Assembly (NCBI GenBank): GCA_030544215.1
Contig: JARZZO010000006.1
Coordinates: 51,126,501-51,190,500, forward strand
Reading direction: 5' to 3'
Source: Zantedeschia hybrid cultivar
Taxonomy: Eukaryota; Streptophyta; Magnoliopsida; Alismatales; Araceae
Length of the DNA: 64,000 nt
Below are positions 1-10,635 of this stretch, in pieces (within the stretch, counting starts at the first letter, position 1; each line of letters begins with the position of its first letter). The position numbers and the translations under genes were made by a program. The notes beneath the pieces are model-generated. The model saw nothing but the letters and a program-made list of their open reading frames with translations, did no database searches and was not told where the DNA came from.

Positions 1-1611
1 ATGAGCATATTAGGGGCTTTTCCTTGATGGGATTTATGGTGCTTTTGGTTTGCCCTCTTTCTCCTCTGTTTTTGGGGGTTGGAAAGGGAGCCTTCGGGCA
101 GGAGACAGAACCTGGTTTCTGGTGCTAAAAGACATCGTGCATGAACGACGCCTTTCAGAAGGGCATCGGGCCATCGTAACGCCTTTTAGGCAGAAATCGT
201 TCCACTAAGGCTCTGTCAGTTCGGGGATTCTGCCACTAAAAGACATCGTGCATGGACGACGCCTTTCAGAAGGGCGTCAGGTCACCATGACGCCTTTTAG
301 GGCAGAAAATCCCCCGATTAAGGTTTTCTGATAATTCCGGTTTTTCTGTGTGAATGGCGTCTTATGATGTTGACGCCTTTTAAAAGGCGACCTCTGGTGT
401 CGACGCCTTTTAGGCCAGACTTTGAGGCCAGTATTTCATGAACCAGTTTAGGGTGCTTGAATGGCGTCGGTCTTGGGCGACGCGATTCAAGACAGAACCA
501 CACTAATCCATGCCAGTAAAATGTGTTTACACTGCTAGATAGTTGGTTAATGCATGTTGTTAGTGTACTCGATGTGATGAACTCTTCGTGACCGGATGGC
601 ACTGCATTGGATGTCGTGCGACCGTGGACTTCTTCGGTGACCGGATCGCACCGTGCCGTGTTTTCTGTTTCGGTGGACCTAGAGTGACAGTTGTAGCGTT
701 CTACACCCTGTGTCGGTGCGGAGGGACACAGCGCTGACGGGAGCAGTGGCGGGGTGACGCCTAGTGGAGAGGGTCACCTGGTGAACCCCAGGGTTAGCTA
801 GCTTGTACCGGTGTCGGAGTGGTACCTTTGGAGTGTCACTCGTGCTGGAGGAAGGAGTAACCACCTGAGCCAGTTGGGCCGGAGTAGCCAGCGTGCTATC
901 CGAGGGGTTACTGTTTGGTCTCAGCGGGTCGGGGTTTGCTGAGGGAAGGAGTGACCGCCGAGGTGGCCAGCGTGGTATCCGAGGGGTTACTGTTTGGTCT
1001 CAGCGGGTCGGTGTTTTCCCACTTTCGTTGTGTAGTTGACGCGTTTTAAGGATACGCCGAATTACGGGTTCCCTGATAAATTGGAATTATGCATGTTAAT
1101 GATACTTCGAATGCATGTGATTCATGTTGAGATTTAGGTATAGTAATTACTGCCTTTCATGGTTAATATATCTCTGCTGTACTTTACACTTGTGGGTGTG
1201 TGTGTGGGCAGTGGGGATCGGAGGATCCCTACTGAGTCTTTTCGTTGAGACTCACCCCTGCGGTTTTCAGGTGAGGACTCCAGGCAGACATTGCGAGGGT
1301 TGTGCGGCTGTGCGTTGAGCGTCGTCGACTGTTGTTCCGGGGTATGCCCCGACGTAGTTGTTATCTTTATTTCTGGCATGTATGTTTAATTAATTCTCTT
1401 CTGTTGGAGTATGTAATTAATTGCTGTATCGAGTCGCATTGTAATAACTTTTAATTTCTGCATTTTCCTTTCAATTCAATGCGATGTGAATGTTTAGCTT
1501 AGTTTATTATTTATTTCCCAGACTTACTTAAATCCTGGTTTGGTTCCAAATTAATGATTCGATACCCATTTAGTAATCGGATCTCCGATTATAGGGTGGC
1601 GGGTCGTTACA
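1..1611 (+). mobile_element. Tekay-type Ty3/gypsy LTR, left-truncated by window edge
   Basis: The last bases read GGGTCGTTACA, the reverse complement of the TGTAACGACCC start shared by all Tekay-type LTRs here, so the coding sense of this copy is the plus strand. No primer-binding site follows. Instead the sequence runs straight into Tat gag coding sequence, so this is either the 3' LTR of an element lying to the left or a solo LTR. The right target-site copy should be CCTTT (1612-1616); the left copy is outside the window. It carries the same GGCGTC hairpin modules as the complete LTRs and the terminal hairpin TAATCGG/CCGATTA near 1575-1592. Confidence 0.85.
116..493 (+). repeat. GGCGTC/GACGCC hairpin cluster in LTR
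   Basis: Seven hairpins occur here, with arms close to AAAAGGCGTC and GACGCCTTTT and loops of about 8-11 nt that differ in sequence. Two modules have an outer stem enclosing two hairpins. In the first, TTTCTG at 116-121 pairs with CAGAAA at 191-196. In the second, GGGATTCTG at 224-232 pairs with CAGAAAATCCC at 303-313. A hairpin pair at 352-415 and a single long one at 459-493 follow. Pairing was read by eye. Confidence 0.75.
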
Positions 1612-3317
1612 CCTTTAGCCTCACGCGACCAAGTGGGATCTTGATGCTTTATCCTAGACCCTTCATACTCCCAGTATTGTTCTCTGCAAACTATTACGGG
1701 CTCCAAGTTTTTGATCAAAGTGTTGACCTTTCCTTGAGAACTGGAGGAATATTGAACCACTTGATGAGATGGTAACGGGTCTTTCACAATTCCCAATTCC
1801 TTCTTAGCCTTCAAAGCATCAATAGCTTTTCTCATGTCCTCCCAGTTTATCCGACCTTCATCATTCAAGTCATACACCCAATCCCTGAAGGTGAAGCAAT
1901 TGTAGATTGTGTGTCCCGTGATCCTATAGTAGGGGCAATACCTGGACGTGTCTGTATTGCGCGGAACACCTTCTCTTTGAGGTGGGAGTTGAATGGCGTT
2001 ACAAGCTAGCAAGGCATAAAAAATATCTGCCAATGATTCTGGCAAAGGCGGATATGATGCTCGCTTAGCCATAGGACGACTGTAATTGGTTGGGGGAGGA
2101 ACAGCTGCATATTGCTTCTGATTGGGCTAAGTGTCAGACTTAGGGTGGGGATTGGGAACCCTGGTTGGCTGTGCTAGCATGCTGACCTGTTCACTGATGG
2201 TGACTCCTTCCGTGGTAGGAGTTGGTGTGGCTTTCTTGTTCCTATTTCTGTTCTCAAAGAACGAAGGCAGAGTGGAGTCTCGGATTTGGGACTAAACTAC
2301 CCTAGCTCGGTTATACAGTTGAGCGAATGTTTGAAGTTCGCTAAGCATGAGAATAGCTCGAAGCTGGGGGGTAGCGTTGTTAACAAGCATAGTGACTGCT
2401 TGTGCTTCAGGGATGACAACCTCTGCTCTAGAAGCCATAGCTCTCCACCTATTAGCAAAGTGAGTGAAGTCTTCATCAGACTTCATTTTTTCCATTACAA
2501 GATCAAACGAGGTAGGGGGCAAGGCTGCCATGTGGTTGAAGTGGGTAATAAATCTTTCAGAGACCATATGAAAGTTGATTAGGTCAGTGGCTGGTAGAGA
2601 AGAGAACCATCTCAAGGCCTCTCCCTCGAGAGACTTCTGAAAAAGGTGGACTAGGAGGACTCTATCGAAGAGCCATTGGTGGGAATCTATGAGAAACCCG
2701 GATAAGTGATGATGTGGGTCAGTAGTACCATCGTACTTCCTGTACTTAGGTACTTTGAATCCTGGTGGAAAGTAGGCCGGAGGGAGCTTACAGTAGCTCA
2801 AAAGAGAATGAGGTTGCCTAAGGCTGAGATTTTCGGCCATGAGTTGCCGCACACAAGTCTCAACCTCATTCTTATAGATGAACTCCTCCTGCTTGGGAGG
2901 TGTGACCTGGTTGATGGGATTAAATGGGATTGTGTGAGTGGGCATAGCTTGACTTGCCTGGGGTCGGCTAGAAGATCCTTGGAATTGGGTTTTCCGAGGA
3001 GTGGCATCCTGAATTTTGCCACAGGAAACCAACTGGATGAGTTGATCCGTAGTATAGCGTGATAGTACGGCAATAAGTTCCGGATCTTCTCCAGGATTTT
3101 GGAATGTTCTACTTGAAATTACTGACTCATCTTCTCCCTGCGAGGTAGAAGATTCATCAGAATCTTTCCTCGGAAGTCCTTCTCTAGATGCTTGGAGCAT
3201 TCCTATGAAGGTTTGTTGTGGATCTTCTTCGATTTCGAATAGAGGGTTGTGTATAACATTGTTACCAAGCTCATCCATATCATCATACACAGCGTTAACA
3301 TACATTCGGTTCATCAT
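1612..3317 (-). pseudogene. Tat-type gag of element E (interrupted)
   Basis: The capsid protein of a Ty3/gypsy Tat element is read from an ATG at 3317. The gag core lies around residues 190-330 of the first open stretch, with conserved KYRKYDGTTDP, LEGEALRWF and FANRWRAMA segments that match the gags of D1 and D2 in this window. A TAG at 2292-2294 ends the first stretch (341 codons) and another in-frame TAG lies near 2126. The same frame then reopens from about 2072 with the conserved Tat segment YPPLPESLADIF and a cysteine/histidine-containing stretch. The reading ends in the inserted LTR, which supplies the last ~19 in-frame codons. It is not expected to make a functional full-length protein. 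Confidence 0.85.
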
Positions 3318-3844
3318 GAAACACAGACCCTAAATAATTTTATATTTCACTTGAAATGTTAACATTGTATTATGAGAGTTGGTTTCTAACAAATCAAGTT
3401 TAAACCCTTAACGACCTTGGACTTTTTCAAAACTTGTTTCACCAAGGTTTAGTTAGGTGTCCTTAAATTTTGAAATAACTCCCTCAGTGACACCTATAGG
3501 TGGATGATTGTGAATGGAGAGGCTTAATTAATCCTTCACACAAACCCGGAGTTCCTATGAGGTGGTTTCAGGTACAACCTGCTCGGCGGCCAAGTGGGAA
3601 TCCCTGGCTCGCGGAGACTCACGGAGGTTCCCAACAGAATAAGACTAGTCACACCCGAGTGGGAATCCTCAGGTGGAGAGTCAAATACTATGGGAGAGGT
3701 GACTAGAGGTGTGATGTCGGCTCTTCCTTAAAACCCCTGCGGAGAATACCCCAAAGAACCCAGAAATTTAGCAACCAATAGGTCAAAAATCAACAAAGAA
3801 GGCAACAACAGCATATGTGAACAGGATAACCATCAAAGCAAGGA

Positions 3845-4125
3845 GGACGGCTAGGGACCATGCCGTCAAAAGAAGTAGACGGCTAGGATCTTGGCCATCA
3901 AAGACAGAGGACGGCCAATCAATTGGCCGTCAATTTGGAGACGGCGGCCAAGGGGCCCACCGTCCAATGCAGTGGACGGCCTGTGCGTTGGCCGTCCAAC
4001 AGAAAGGACGGCCAGGTGACTGGCCGTCCAAGGGAGGTCGACGGCTAGGTGACTAGCTGTCCAAGGCATTGGACGGCCAGCTACTTGGCCGTTTGGCAGC
4101 CTTGACGGCCTAACAAGTCGTCCAA
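3845..4125. repeat. ~32-bp hairpin array, arms GGACGGCC/GGCCGTCC
   Basis: About nine units start near 3845, 3877, 3909, 3941, 3974, 4006, 4039, 4071 and 4103. The best are GGACGGCC-N8-GGCCGTCC at 3974-3997 and 4006-4029. The arms are conserved across units while the 8-10 nt loops and the spacers differ, unlike an ordinary minisatellite in which the whole unit is copied. Some units have decayed arms (3941 and 4103). Confidence 0.85.
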
Positions 4126-4700
4126 TCGATCAGAATAAAATATATCAGGGCCTTACCTTCTTACCTTTGATCGCGATGCGTGCAGCGGGCTATAGGTGTC
4201 CCACAATAATCATCAGAGGGCTGTAGGTGCCCGGAACGTCCCCCGCCGCTACTGCGGACTTCGGGCGAGGGCTTCTTTGTTCGTCTTAGCACTGCGGCGA
4301 TTTGGAAGGGGTAGAAATTAAGGTGTGTGATCGTCAGGAGCATTACCTTACGGTCCCTGTACTCCGCAGGATTGTAAGAGTGATTGCGTTCTGAGGGAGT
4401 GGGAGACGGTGGTTTCCCCTTCTCTTCCTCCGGCCGGCCAGAGGAGGAGAGCTCGGCAGTCTGCACGCAGAAATGTGGCATGGGTCTCTAAAAGGAAAAG
4501 ACAAGACAAGAGAAGAAAACAACCCGATTAGAACTGTGATATGTAGACTCTATCCATGAAAATATAAAAAATGACTAGAATTGGAGGGAGACGCACCGGA
4601 TGGGTGTTTGGGGAGGGAAGGTGACCATATGTTATGGCCACCCACCTCCCGTTTTTTGTTTAAAACCTCTGGTGAGTAAGGGTTGCTAGGTTATCCTAAC

Positions 4701-4716
4701 ATGCATGCATGCATGC
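4701..4716. repeat. (ATGC)4 microsatellite
   Basis: Four perfect ATGC units lie inside the E leader/LTR. Confidence 0.9.
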
Positions 4717-5239
4717 AGATGGGGGGTGCTCGTATGTGAAAAGTGAAGTGATGTGTTGAAAGTAGAAAGAAGAGTGAGAGAGGGAAATGTTACGGAATGG
4801 ATGGAAAGTGGGAATGCAATGAAGTGAAAAGGAGAAAAGTAAAGAGAGGGTTAAGAAGACAAGCCCATTTAGAGTGCGAAGGATTCCTCTTGAAGTTCCT
4901 CCTGAAGCTCTCTGACTCCTTGCCCGCTCAACTCCACAAAGCCGACTCACTTGCCAACCTCCTCCGAACCTCACCCCTAAAAGAATCCCCCTGCTCGAGG
5001 GGACATGAGGGGTTTAAATAGGTGAAGGGAAAATAGAAGAAAATAGGGGTCTAAATCCCCGTAAATCATCATAGAACCAATGGGAAGTGGTCAAGGATCA
5101 GAGGTGGTGCGTGCGGCAGCCGCCGGAGTAGGGGATGGTCGGAGTAGTGGAGGTGAGGGTGGTGGGTAAAGGAGATCGTGGGGAAGACGAGGTCAAGGTG
5201 GTAGTTAAGGGAGTGGGCGGCCAGCCAACTTGCCTTCCA

Positions 5240-5675
5240 ATCTCGTGGAAGGCGGCCCGGTTGGCCTTCAAAGGGTGGTGGAAGGCAAGGGGTGGCCTTC
5301 GAAGGGTGGTGGAAGGCGGGCTGGCTGGCCTTCGAAGGATGGTGGAAGGCGGGCTGGCTGGCCTTCGAAGGATGGGGGAAGGCGGGCTGGCTGGCCTTCG
5401 AAGGATGGGGGAAGGCGGGCTAGCTGGCCTTCGAAGGATGGTGGAAGGCGGGCTGGCGGGCTGGCTGGCCTTCGAAGGATGGCGGAAGGCGGGCTGGCTG
5501 GCCTTCGAAGGATGGCGGAAGGCGGGCTGGCTTGGCTTTGAAGGATGGTAGAAGGCGGGCTAGCTGGCCTTCGAAGGATGGTGGAAGGCGGGCTAGCTGG
5601 CCTTCGAAGGATGGTGGAAGGCGGGTTGGCTGGCCTTCGAAGGATGGTGGAAGGCGGGCTGGCTGGCTTCCAGGA
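5240..5675. repeat. 33-bp minisatellite with GAAGGC/GCCTTC hairpins
   Basis: About 13 units of a 33-bp repeat contain GAAGGC, a roughly 10-nt loop, GCCTTC and then a GAAGGATGGT-like spacer. One unit has an internal extra GGGCTGGC step near 5450. Each unit can form a 6-bp hairpin and also contains the palindrome CCTTCGAAGG. Two frames stay open across the array only because 33 is a multiple of three. It lies in the LTR of element E. Confidence 0.9.
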
Positions 5676-5962
5676 AAAGATGGCTAGAGTCGGGATTGGT
5701 TAATGGGCCTTGTTATTAGTGGGCTGAGATGGCTAAGATGAGGGGTTTAGTGACGATGGGCTAATGATGGATGGGGTTCTTGACCAAAAGGGGGTCCAAA
5801 ATCGGTGTCTACAATGACAATTAATTCATTATGTCTAATTCGTATTATTATCGTCTCATAGTGAAGTTCGTGAATATGTGCAATAGTGATCAGATTGTGA
5901 TGAGATCATACTAATGAGACTGATCACTTATACACACATATTCTTAACAATTCCTAGTTGGA

Positions 5963-5990
5963 GGATATCCGAGAAGGACATCGGATATCT
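5963..5990 (+). other. Conserved central hairpin of copia LTR
   Basis: GGATATCCGA (5963-5972), loop GAAGGACA and TCGGATATCT (5981-5990) form a stem-loop at the same LTR location as in every other copia LTR here. The subfamily 2 LTRs keep the pairing with a different stem sequence. Confidence 0.7.
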
Positions 5991-6860
5991 GGTTAGACTA
6001 GTACAGATTACTCTTGCTTATATGATGAGGGTGACTGATCTCATAGTCACTTGTGTGGAGACACTAAGGTGAATCTGTAGGTGCTCATTAGAGAATGAGT
6101 TCATTGAACTGATCCGACTAAATCGCTAGATGGTATAGTACCTTACTGTCAACTAGCTTAATTCTATTGTTGCAGTTGCGTGGATGGTCCTCGGACCTGA
6201 GACACCAAGGACACCTTGTCGGTGGACTTCTGTGCTTTGACCATGGTTTATGAATCTCTATCCATGGGATTCTAAATAGCTAAGGATCAGGTACAGCGGA
6301 ATACCGTCGAAGGGAATTGAGTGTCAATAAGGAATCATTCGCTCTCGGTATTTCGATAGAGAATTCTCTAGGAAGGATGCACGGAAGTCCCTGGCCAGGG
6401 TGGACGATAATATCGGGAAAGGAGTTTTTCGATGTGATACGATAGCATCCGATCCAAGTGAGTCGACCGGTTAGGATTTGACGGTACACTATACCCTTAG
6501 TTGACTCGAGAGCATTGCACGAATGAGAGATTATATCCATGCGGTAACTGTTGGTGGAAAGGTTCCAAGAGTGGGTTACTTAACCCCGATACCTTCCGGA
6601 TTTACGCGGTGTTGCTTGGCACCCAATGTGATCAGAGGCCCGATCGAATTTAATATGCAATATTAATTCGATTGATTAATAAATTAATAATGAGTTATTA
6701 ATTGATTAATCAGGCCAGTGAGGAGTCACTACGCTTATTGGGCCATTAACCGGATTGGTTATTGGGCCTAGAGGGTTACACGCAAATGATTCTCAAGGCG
6801 ATGGATAATAAGTGGGTTTTATATTAAACCGGGGGGTTTTATGAAAAACCACGCGGTTAA

Positions 6861-6868
6861 TATAAAAG
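6861..6868 (+). promoter_or_regulatory. TATA box of copia LTR (H)
   Basis: TATAAAAG is followed within 100 bases by a CT-rich stretch, the usual look of a copia LTR promoter. The equivalent site is present in the LTRs of I, G and both solo copies. Confidence 0.55.
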
Positions 6869-8435
6869 ATAGCAAACGGGCTGAACAGGCCTGGCTACTG
6901 CTAACCCTAGCCACCCCCTCCTCTCTTCCTCTCTCTGTCTGGCGCCTTAGGCTGGTCCTGTTCTCCGGGTCTGCTCCGTCGCTTCTCTGACTGCCGTCCG
7001 ACGGGAAATCGACTGCGCATCGCGGCGGTCGTTGCGGTGAACGGCGAAGGGTTCGTGGGCTACGACGAGCGAGGAACGTGAGGATATCCACCGCGAGGAG
7101 GATCGCGCGGACTTCTCTATAGGCCGGGCATCTATGCGTGTAACGACCCGCCATCCTATGACCGGAGACCCGGTCACTAAATGGATGTCGGCCCATTAAC
7201 TGCGGGTTCACACCCGGATCTCACACTACACGTCTAGAGGAGTAAGTGCTAAACAAGATTAAATATAACAAACACACGGACCACAAGGTAAGCAAGTGCG
7301 CAGGAAGGAAAATAACAATGTCCGTATACAGTCCAACAATAATTACATGTCCAACAACAATATAAGTACAGGCAGAAGGAAGTACAACAACAACGGGGCA
7401 TACCCCGGAACTAAGACAGCTGCTGGTCCGCACACCAAGAAGACACCACGCTTCCGCTCGCCTCGAGGTCCACACCTGAAACCGCAGGGAGTGAGCCACA
7501 CCAGAAATGGGCTCAGTAGGGATCATCCGATCCCCTGCCTCCCACTCACACACCCACAAGTGTAACAACAGGAATATATGGCAATTAAAGTAAAGCAGTA
7601 AACACAACACCCAACTCTGATGTGAAACGCACGGTAAGCAGTGTAACAAGAACCACACCGGGTAACCCGAAGAACTCAACACAGAGTCACGACTCACAGT
7701 CAAAGTCCACGGAGCGACTAAACCACACTGTCGACCGAAGTCGAACGTCGCCTCCCAACACTACCACTACTCATGCCTGTCCACCCCTACAATGTTCCGG
7801 GGCACTGTAGGGTGAGGCAGTGAGTCAAACTAGGACTAGCTGGACTCAGTGTACCGCCACTGCCAGCTACGTGTGCACACAAGCAGTCTAGACTACTGTC
7901 CTACCACCGGATTGCCTCCACGCTAGGCCTCAGCGCTTTAGGAGGGCCCTGGGGACCGGCGAACCCCCGTCAAGCCGAAGCTACAGGAACTACCCACAAA
8001 CCCAACTCTCCCGGGCTGCGTCAGGCCAAGGGCTATAGGTACCACTCGTAACCTTGATCAAAGGTCACATCAGGCCCACTGGCTAAAGGGTAAACCAACT
8101 CCCACCAGAAACACCACCAGCTCCTCAGCAAGAAGCACGCCAGAAGCTGTCACGACAACCAAGGGAAAACCCCGACCCGCTGAGACCAAACAGCAACCCC
8201 TCGGATAGCACACAGCTACTCCGGCCCGACGGGCTCAAGGTGGTTCTGCTTGTCTCAGCCAAGGGTGAAACACAACAAGCACCCCTCCTCACAGACACCA
8301 TGGCCCTTCTCCCATCAGCCCATGGTGACAAACGTAAAGCACAGTTAACCCGATCCACATCCGCATAACACAACCACACATATAACATGATTCCATTCGT
8401 ACAGTAAAACCTCAGTCTCAGGATATAGTTAAAGC

Positions 8436-8464
8436 ACGCACGCACACACACACACACACACACA
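8436..8464. repeat. (AC)n microsatellite
   Basis: Nearly perfect AC dinucleotides lie inside the solo LTR C1. The sister solo LTR has a shorter AC tract at the homologous place (about 52849-52868). Confidence 0.9.
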
Positions 8465-8577
8465 GGTGATGTAATTCCACTCACGCAGAAGTCCCCGTCT
8501 CAATATATAACCCACAGCATGCATTAGAACCAACCCAACGTGAAACATGCATAAATATAACAGATTTGAGCATTCCT

Positions 8578-8948
8578 GTCTTGAATCGCGTCGACCGAGG
8601 TCGACGCCATTCAAGACCCTTAAACAGGTTTATTAAAAGCCCGATTTATCCCTAAAATGCGTCCACCAGTGAAGCCGCCATTTAAAACGCGTCTGGGTGC
8701 CCCGACGCCATTCAACCCAGAAATCCAGATTTACAGACCCTTAAACGGGGGCATTTCCTGCCTAAATGGCGTCATGATGGCCCGACGTCCTTCTAAAAGG
8801 CGTCGTCCATCCATGACGTCATTTAGCGCAGAACCCCTAACTCAGGAAACCTCGCACAGGGAGGTTTCTGCCCTAAAACGCGTCGTACTGACCCGACGTC
8901 TTTCGGAAAGGCGTCGACCAGGTACGACGCTATTTAGCGCCAGAAACC
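8578..8948 (-). repeat. GGCGTC hairpin cluster 1 of solo LTR C1
   Basis: It holds a 12-13 bp hairpin TTGAATCGCGTCG/CGACGCCATTCAA (about 8581-8615), then hairpin pairs near 8656-8715 and 8765-8828. A complete module follows, with an outer stem GGTTTCTG (8863-8870) and CAGAAACC (8941-8948) enclosing two hairpins. Confidence 0.75.
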
Positions 8949-9486
8949 AGGTCTCCTGGTTCAACCCGAGGGCTTCACCCTTGAACCCCGGGCACCCCGA
9001 AAAGCCCCAAAACCAAAAGGGAAGGAAGAGGAGCTCAACCACATAATCATGCTACGAATCCACGATCACAAACATCGCTATTCCCACAAGGAAACCCCCC
9101 CTAAACATGCTCAATCTAGCCCCACACACGCCACATCATGCCAAGAAGCAAACGAGTAACACATGCAAGGTTTCGTCCCCCTACCGGTTCTCGAACTCCG
9201 CCAAGCTCTGTGCCCTGTCCCGCCGCACCGCACACCGCCGCCGGTACCCTCGAGGACGCCGCCACTCCGCCGGTACGTCGGCCGCCGTCCGGAGAAGGGA
9301 ACGCCGCGAAGGAGGTGGTGGAGGTAGAGGTGAGAGGTAAGGAAGCTATGGAGTGGTTGGAAGAGGAAGAAGAGGGAGGGAAAAGGAGGAAGAGCGTCGG
9401 AGAGGGCGGAGGGGGTGAGGAGAGAGAGAGTGAAGGTGAGAATGAGGGAAAGAAGGGGAGGCTCGCGGGGTCAACCAGAATCCCGC

Positions 9487-9815
9487 TAAAACGCGTCGAT
9501 CGAGGCAGACGCCTATCAGTCTGACAGGACGGCCGTACTGACACCGCTCTGAAACGCGTCGCCCGCCGTGGACGCCGTTCAGACGACAGGACAGGCCGTA
9601 CTGACAACGCTCTGGCGCCGCACCCTGACACCGCAGGTGTCGCAGTCTGAAACGCGTCGACCGAGCTGGACGCCATTCAGACAAATCTGACAGGGGCCGT
9701 ACTCTCGCGGCCCGAAACCCGCCCACGTGGCGCAACAACCGACAGACCCTAAATGGCGTCCACACAACCTGACGCCTTTTGAAAGGCGTCGAGCGGTGCT
9801 GACGCCATTCAGTTA
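9487..9815 (-). repeat. GGCGTC hairpin cluster 2 of solo LTR C1
   Basis: Hairpins with arms like GAAACGCGTCG and GGACGCCGTTCAG lie near 9487-9520, 9551-9590 and 9651-9687, with a pair near 9748-9815. They are interleaved with GACAGGACGGCCGTACTGACA-like spacers, shared with cluster 2 of the A and B LTRs. Confidence 0.7.
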
Positions 9816-10080
9816 GCAATTTCAAGACCCCTCCAGGGTCCAAACCAGGGGATCCGGCCCGAACCCGACCCGAATACAGAACCCGAAATCTCGGTTATTA
9901 CAATGCGGCTGGCGGTGTCATAGCGACTGAATCAATTGGTTGCGGATTAGAATCCGCACGAGGTAATAAACGATTATCCGATAATCGTTTATGGTTTTAT
10001 TCAAAATGGAAAAAACGAATCGCTGGTTTTATTTTAATTTCCACTGCTTGAGCGATCTAAAGAAACATGAGAACCCAACA

Positions 10081-10173
10081 GACAATGTAGCAGATCCACT
10101 AACAAAGCCGCTGCCTCAAATTATGTTTGAGCGTTACCTTGAGTCGATAGGTTTATTATATAAAGGTGATTGA
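10081..10173 (+). pseudogene. Ty1/copia pol C-terminus (RNase H tail)
   Basis: The frame reads DNVADPLTKPLPQ and continues for ~17 more residues to a stop. This is the conserved end of copia polyproteins just after RNase H, and nothing else of gag-pol precedes it. A polypurine tract and the next LTR follow immediately, as expected for the true 3' end of a copia element. It is therefore the 3' remnant of an element that lost nearly all of its internal region or was split by a solo LTR. Confidence 0.85.
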
Positions 10174-10182
10174 CTTTAGTCC

Positions 10183-10192
10183 AAGTGGGAGA
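10183..10192 (+). other. Copia polypurine tract
   Basis: AAGTGGGAGA lies one base upstream of the LTR start TGTTAG at 10194, the plus-strand priming site for copia reverse transcription. Confidence 0.8.
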
Positions 10193-10193
10193 T

Positions 10194-10635
10194 TGTTAGT
10201 CTTAGGTAGCCTACAAGCCAATCTGACTATATAAATCTTGTTCATTATTAATAAAATGACATTATTTCATTATCTGTAATTTGTTTTAATTATCGTCCCA
10301 TAATGAAGTCCGTGAATATGTGCAATAGTGGTCAGATTATGATGTGATCATACTAATGAAACTGATCACTAATACACACATATTCATAATCATTCATAGT
10401 CGGAGGATATTCGAGAAGGACATCGGATATCTAGTTAGACTAGTACAGATTACTCCTGCTCATACAATGAGGGTGACTGATCTCATAGTCACTTGTGTGG
10501 AGACACTAAGGCGAATCTGTAGGTGCTCATTAGAGAATGAGTTCACTAAACTGATCCGACTGAATCATTGGATGGTATAGTACCTCACTATCAACAAGCT
10601 TAATTCTATTGTCGTAGTTGCGTGGATGGTCCTCG
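10194..10635 (+). mobile_element. Ty1/copia subfamily 1 LTR, left part
   Basis: It starts TGTTAGTCTTAGG after a polypurine tract and is collinear with the first ~440 bases of the 13444-15001 LTR, then is cut by copia element I at 10636. CCTCG (10631-10635) is the predicted left target-site copy of I. The rest should lie right of the window. Confidence 0.85.

Larger units (their letters stand above)
1612..5813 (-). mobile_element. Tat-lineage Ty3/gypsy element E, 5' portion
   Basis: On the minus strand the element begins at 5813 with TGTAGACACC, the usual start of Tat/Athila-group LTRs, followed by an LTR plus leader to about 3318 and a broken gag. The boundary with the host copia LTR is at 5813/5814, with a predicted 5-bp target duplication ATGAC (5814-5818). 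The rest of gag and all of pol lie left of the window, beyond the Tekay LTR at 1-1611. The LTR/leader border could not be placed because no convincing primer-binding site was found. Confidence 0.75.
3318..5813 (-). other. LTR plus 5' leader of Tat element E
   Basis: This is a noncoding stretch upstream of the E gag start, in the element's minus-strand sense. It contains two tandem arrays described separately (3845-4125 and 5240-5675), a short ATGC microsatellite and purine-rich sequence around 4740-4850. I saw no convincing gene. The long open frames across 5135-5551 come from the 33-bp repeat, whose length is a multiple of three. Confidence 0.6.
7139..9902 (-). mobile_element. Tekay-type solo LTR (C1), TSD ATGCG
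   Basis: This is a 2.76-kb LTR from TGTAACGACCCGCC to GGTTATTACA, flanked by perfect ATGCG duplications at 7134-7138 and 9903-9907. No internal region or second LTR is present, so it is a solo LTR left by LTR-LTR recombination. By comparison with elements A and B the coding sense is the minus strand. The terminal hairpin is TGACCGG/CCGGTCA. The long open frames at 9116-9843 fall in its GC-rich part and show no protein domain. Confidence 0.93.
5814..10080 (+). mobile_element. Ty1/copia LTR of H (subfamily 1), interrupted
   Basis: The sequence matches the copia LTR at 13444-15001 from about its base 75 to its end. It is split by the Tekay solo LTR at 7139-9902 (5814-7138, then 9908-10080 after the target-site copy) and ends GAGAACCCAACA at 10080. 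Its first ~75 bases lie beyond element E, left of the window. No primer-binding site follows. It is joined directly to a copia pol tail, so it is either the 5' LTR of an internally deleted element or a solo LTR inserted in another copia pol (GACAA at 10081-10085 could be a target-site copy). Confidence 0.8.

Noticed and set aside
3845..4125. A CRISPR-like array (regular ~32 bp period with variable spacers)
   Set aside because: The repeated units are inverted arms rather than one direct repeat, the variable parts are only 8-10 nt, no cas genes exist, and the context is a plant retrotransposon LTR.
5135..5551. A repetitive protein gene with GGRRAGWPSKD-type repeats
   Set aside because: The frame is open only because the 33-bp minisatellite is a multiple of three. 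Two overlapping frames are equally open and it lies in an LTR.
9116..9843. Proline/serine-rich host genes in GC-rich sequence
   Set aside because: The same frames recur in every Tekay LTR copy (for example 22824-23187, 29907-30270, 40712-41141, 46600-47029, 53539-54179), have no domain and sit inside LTRs.
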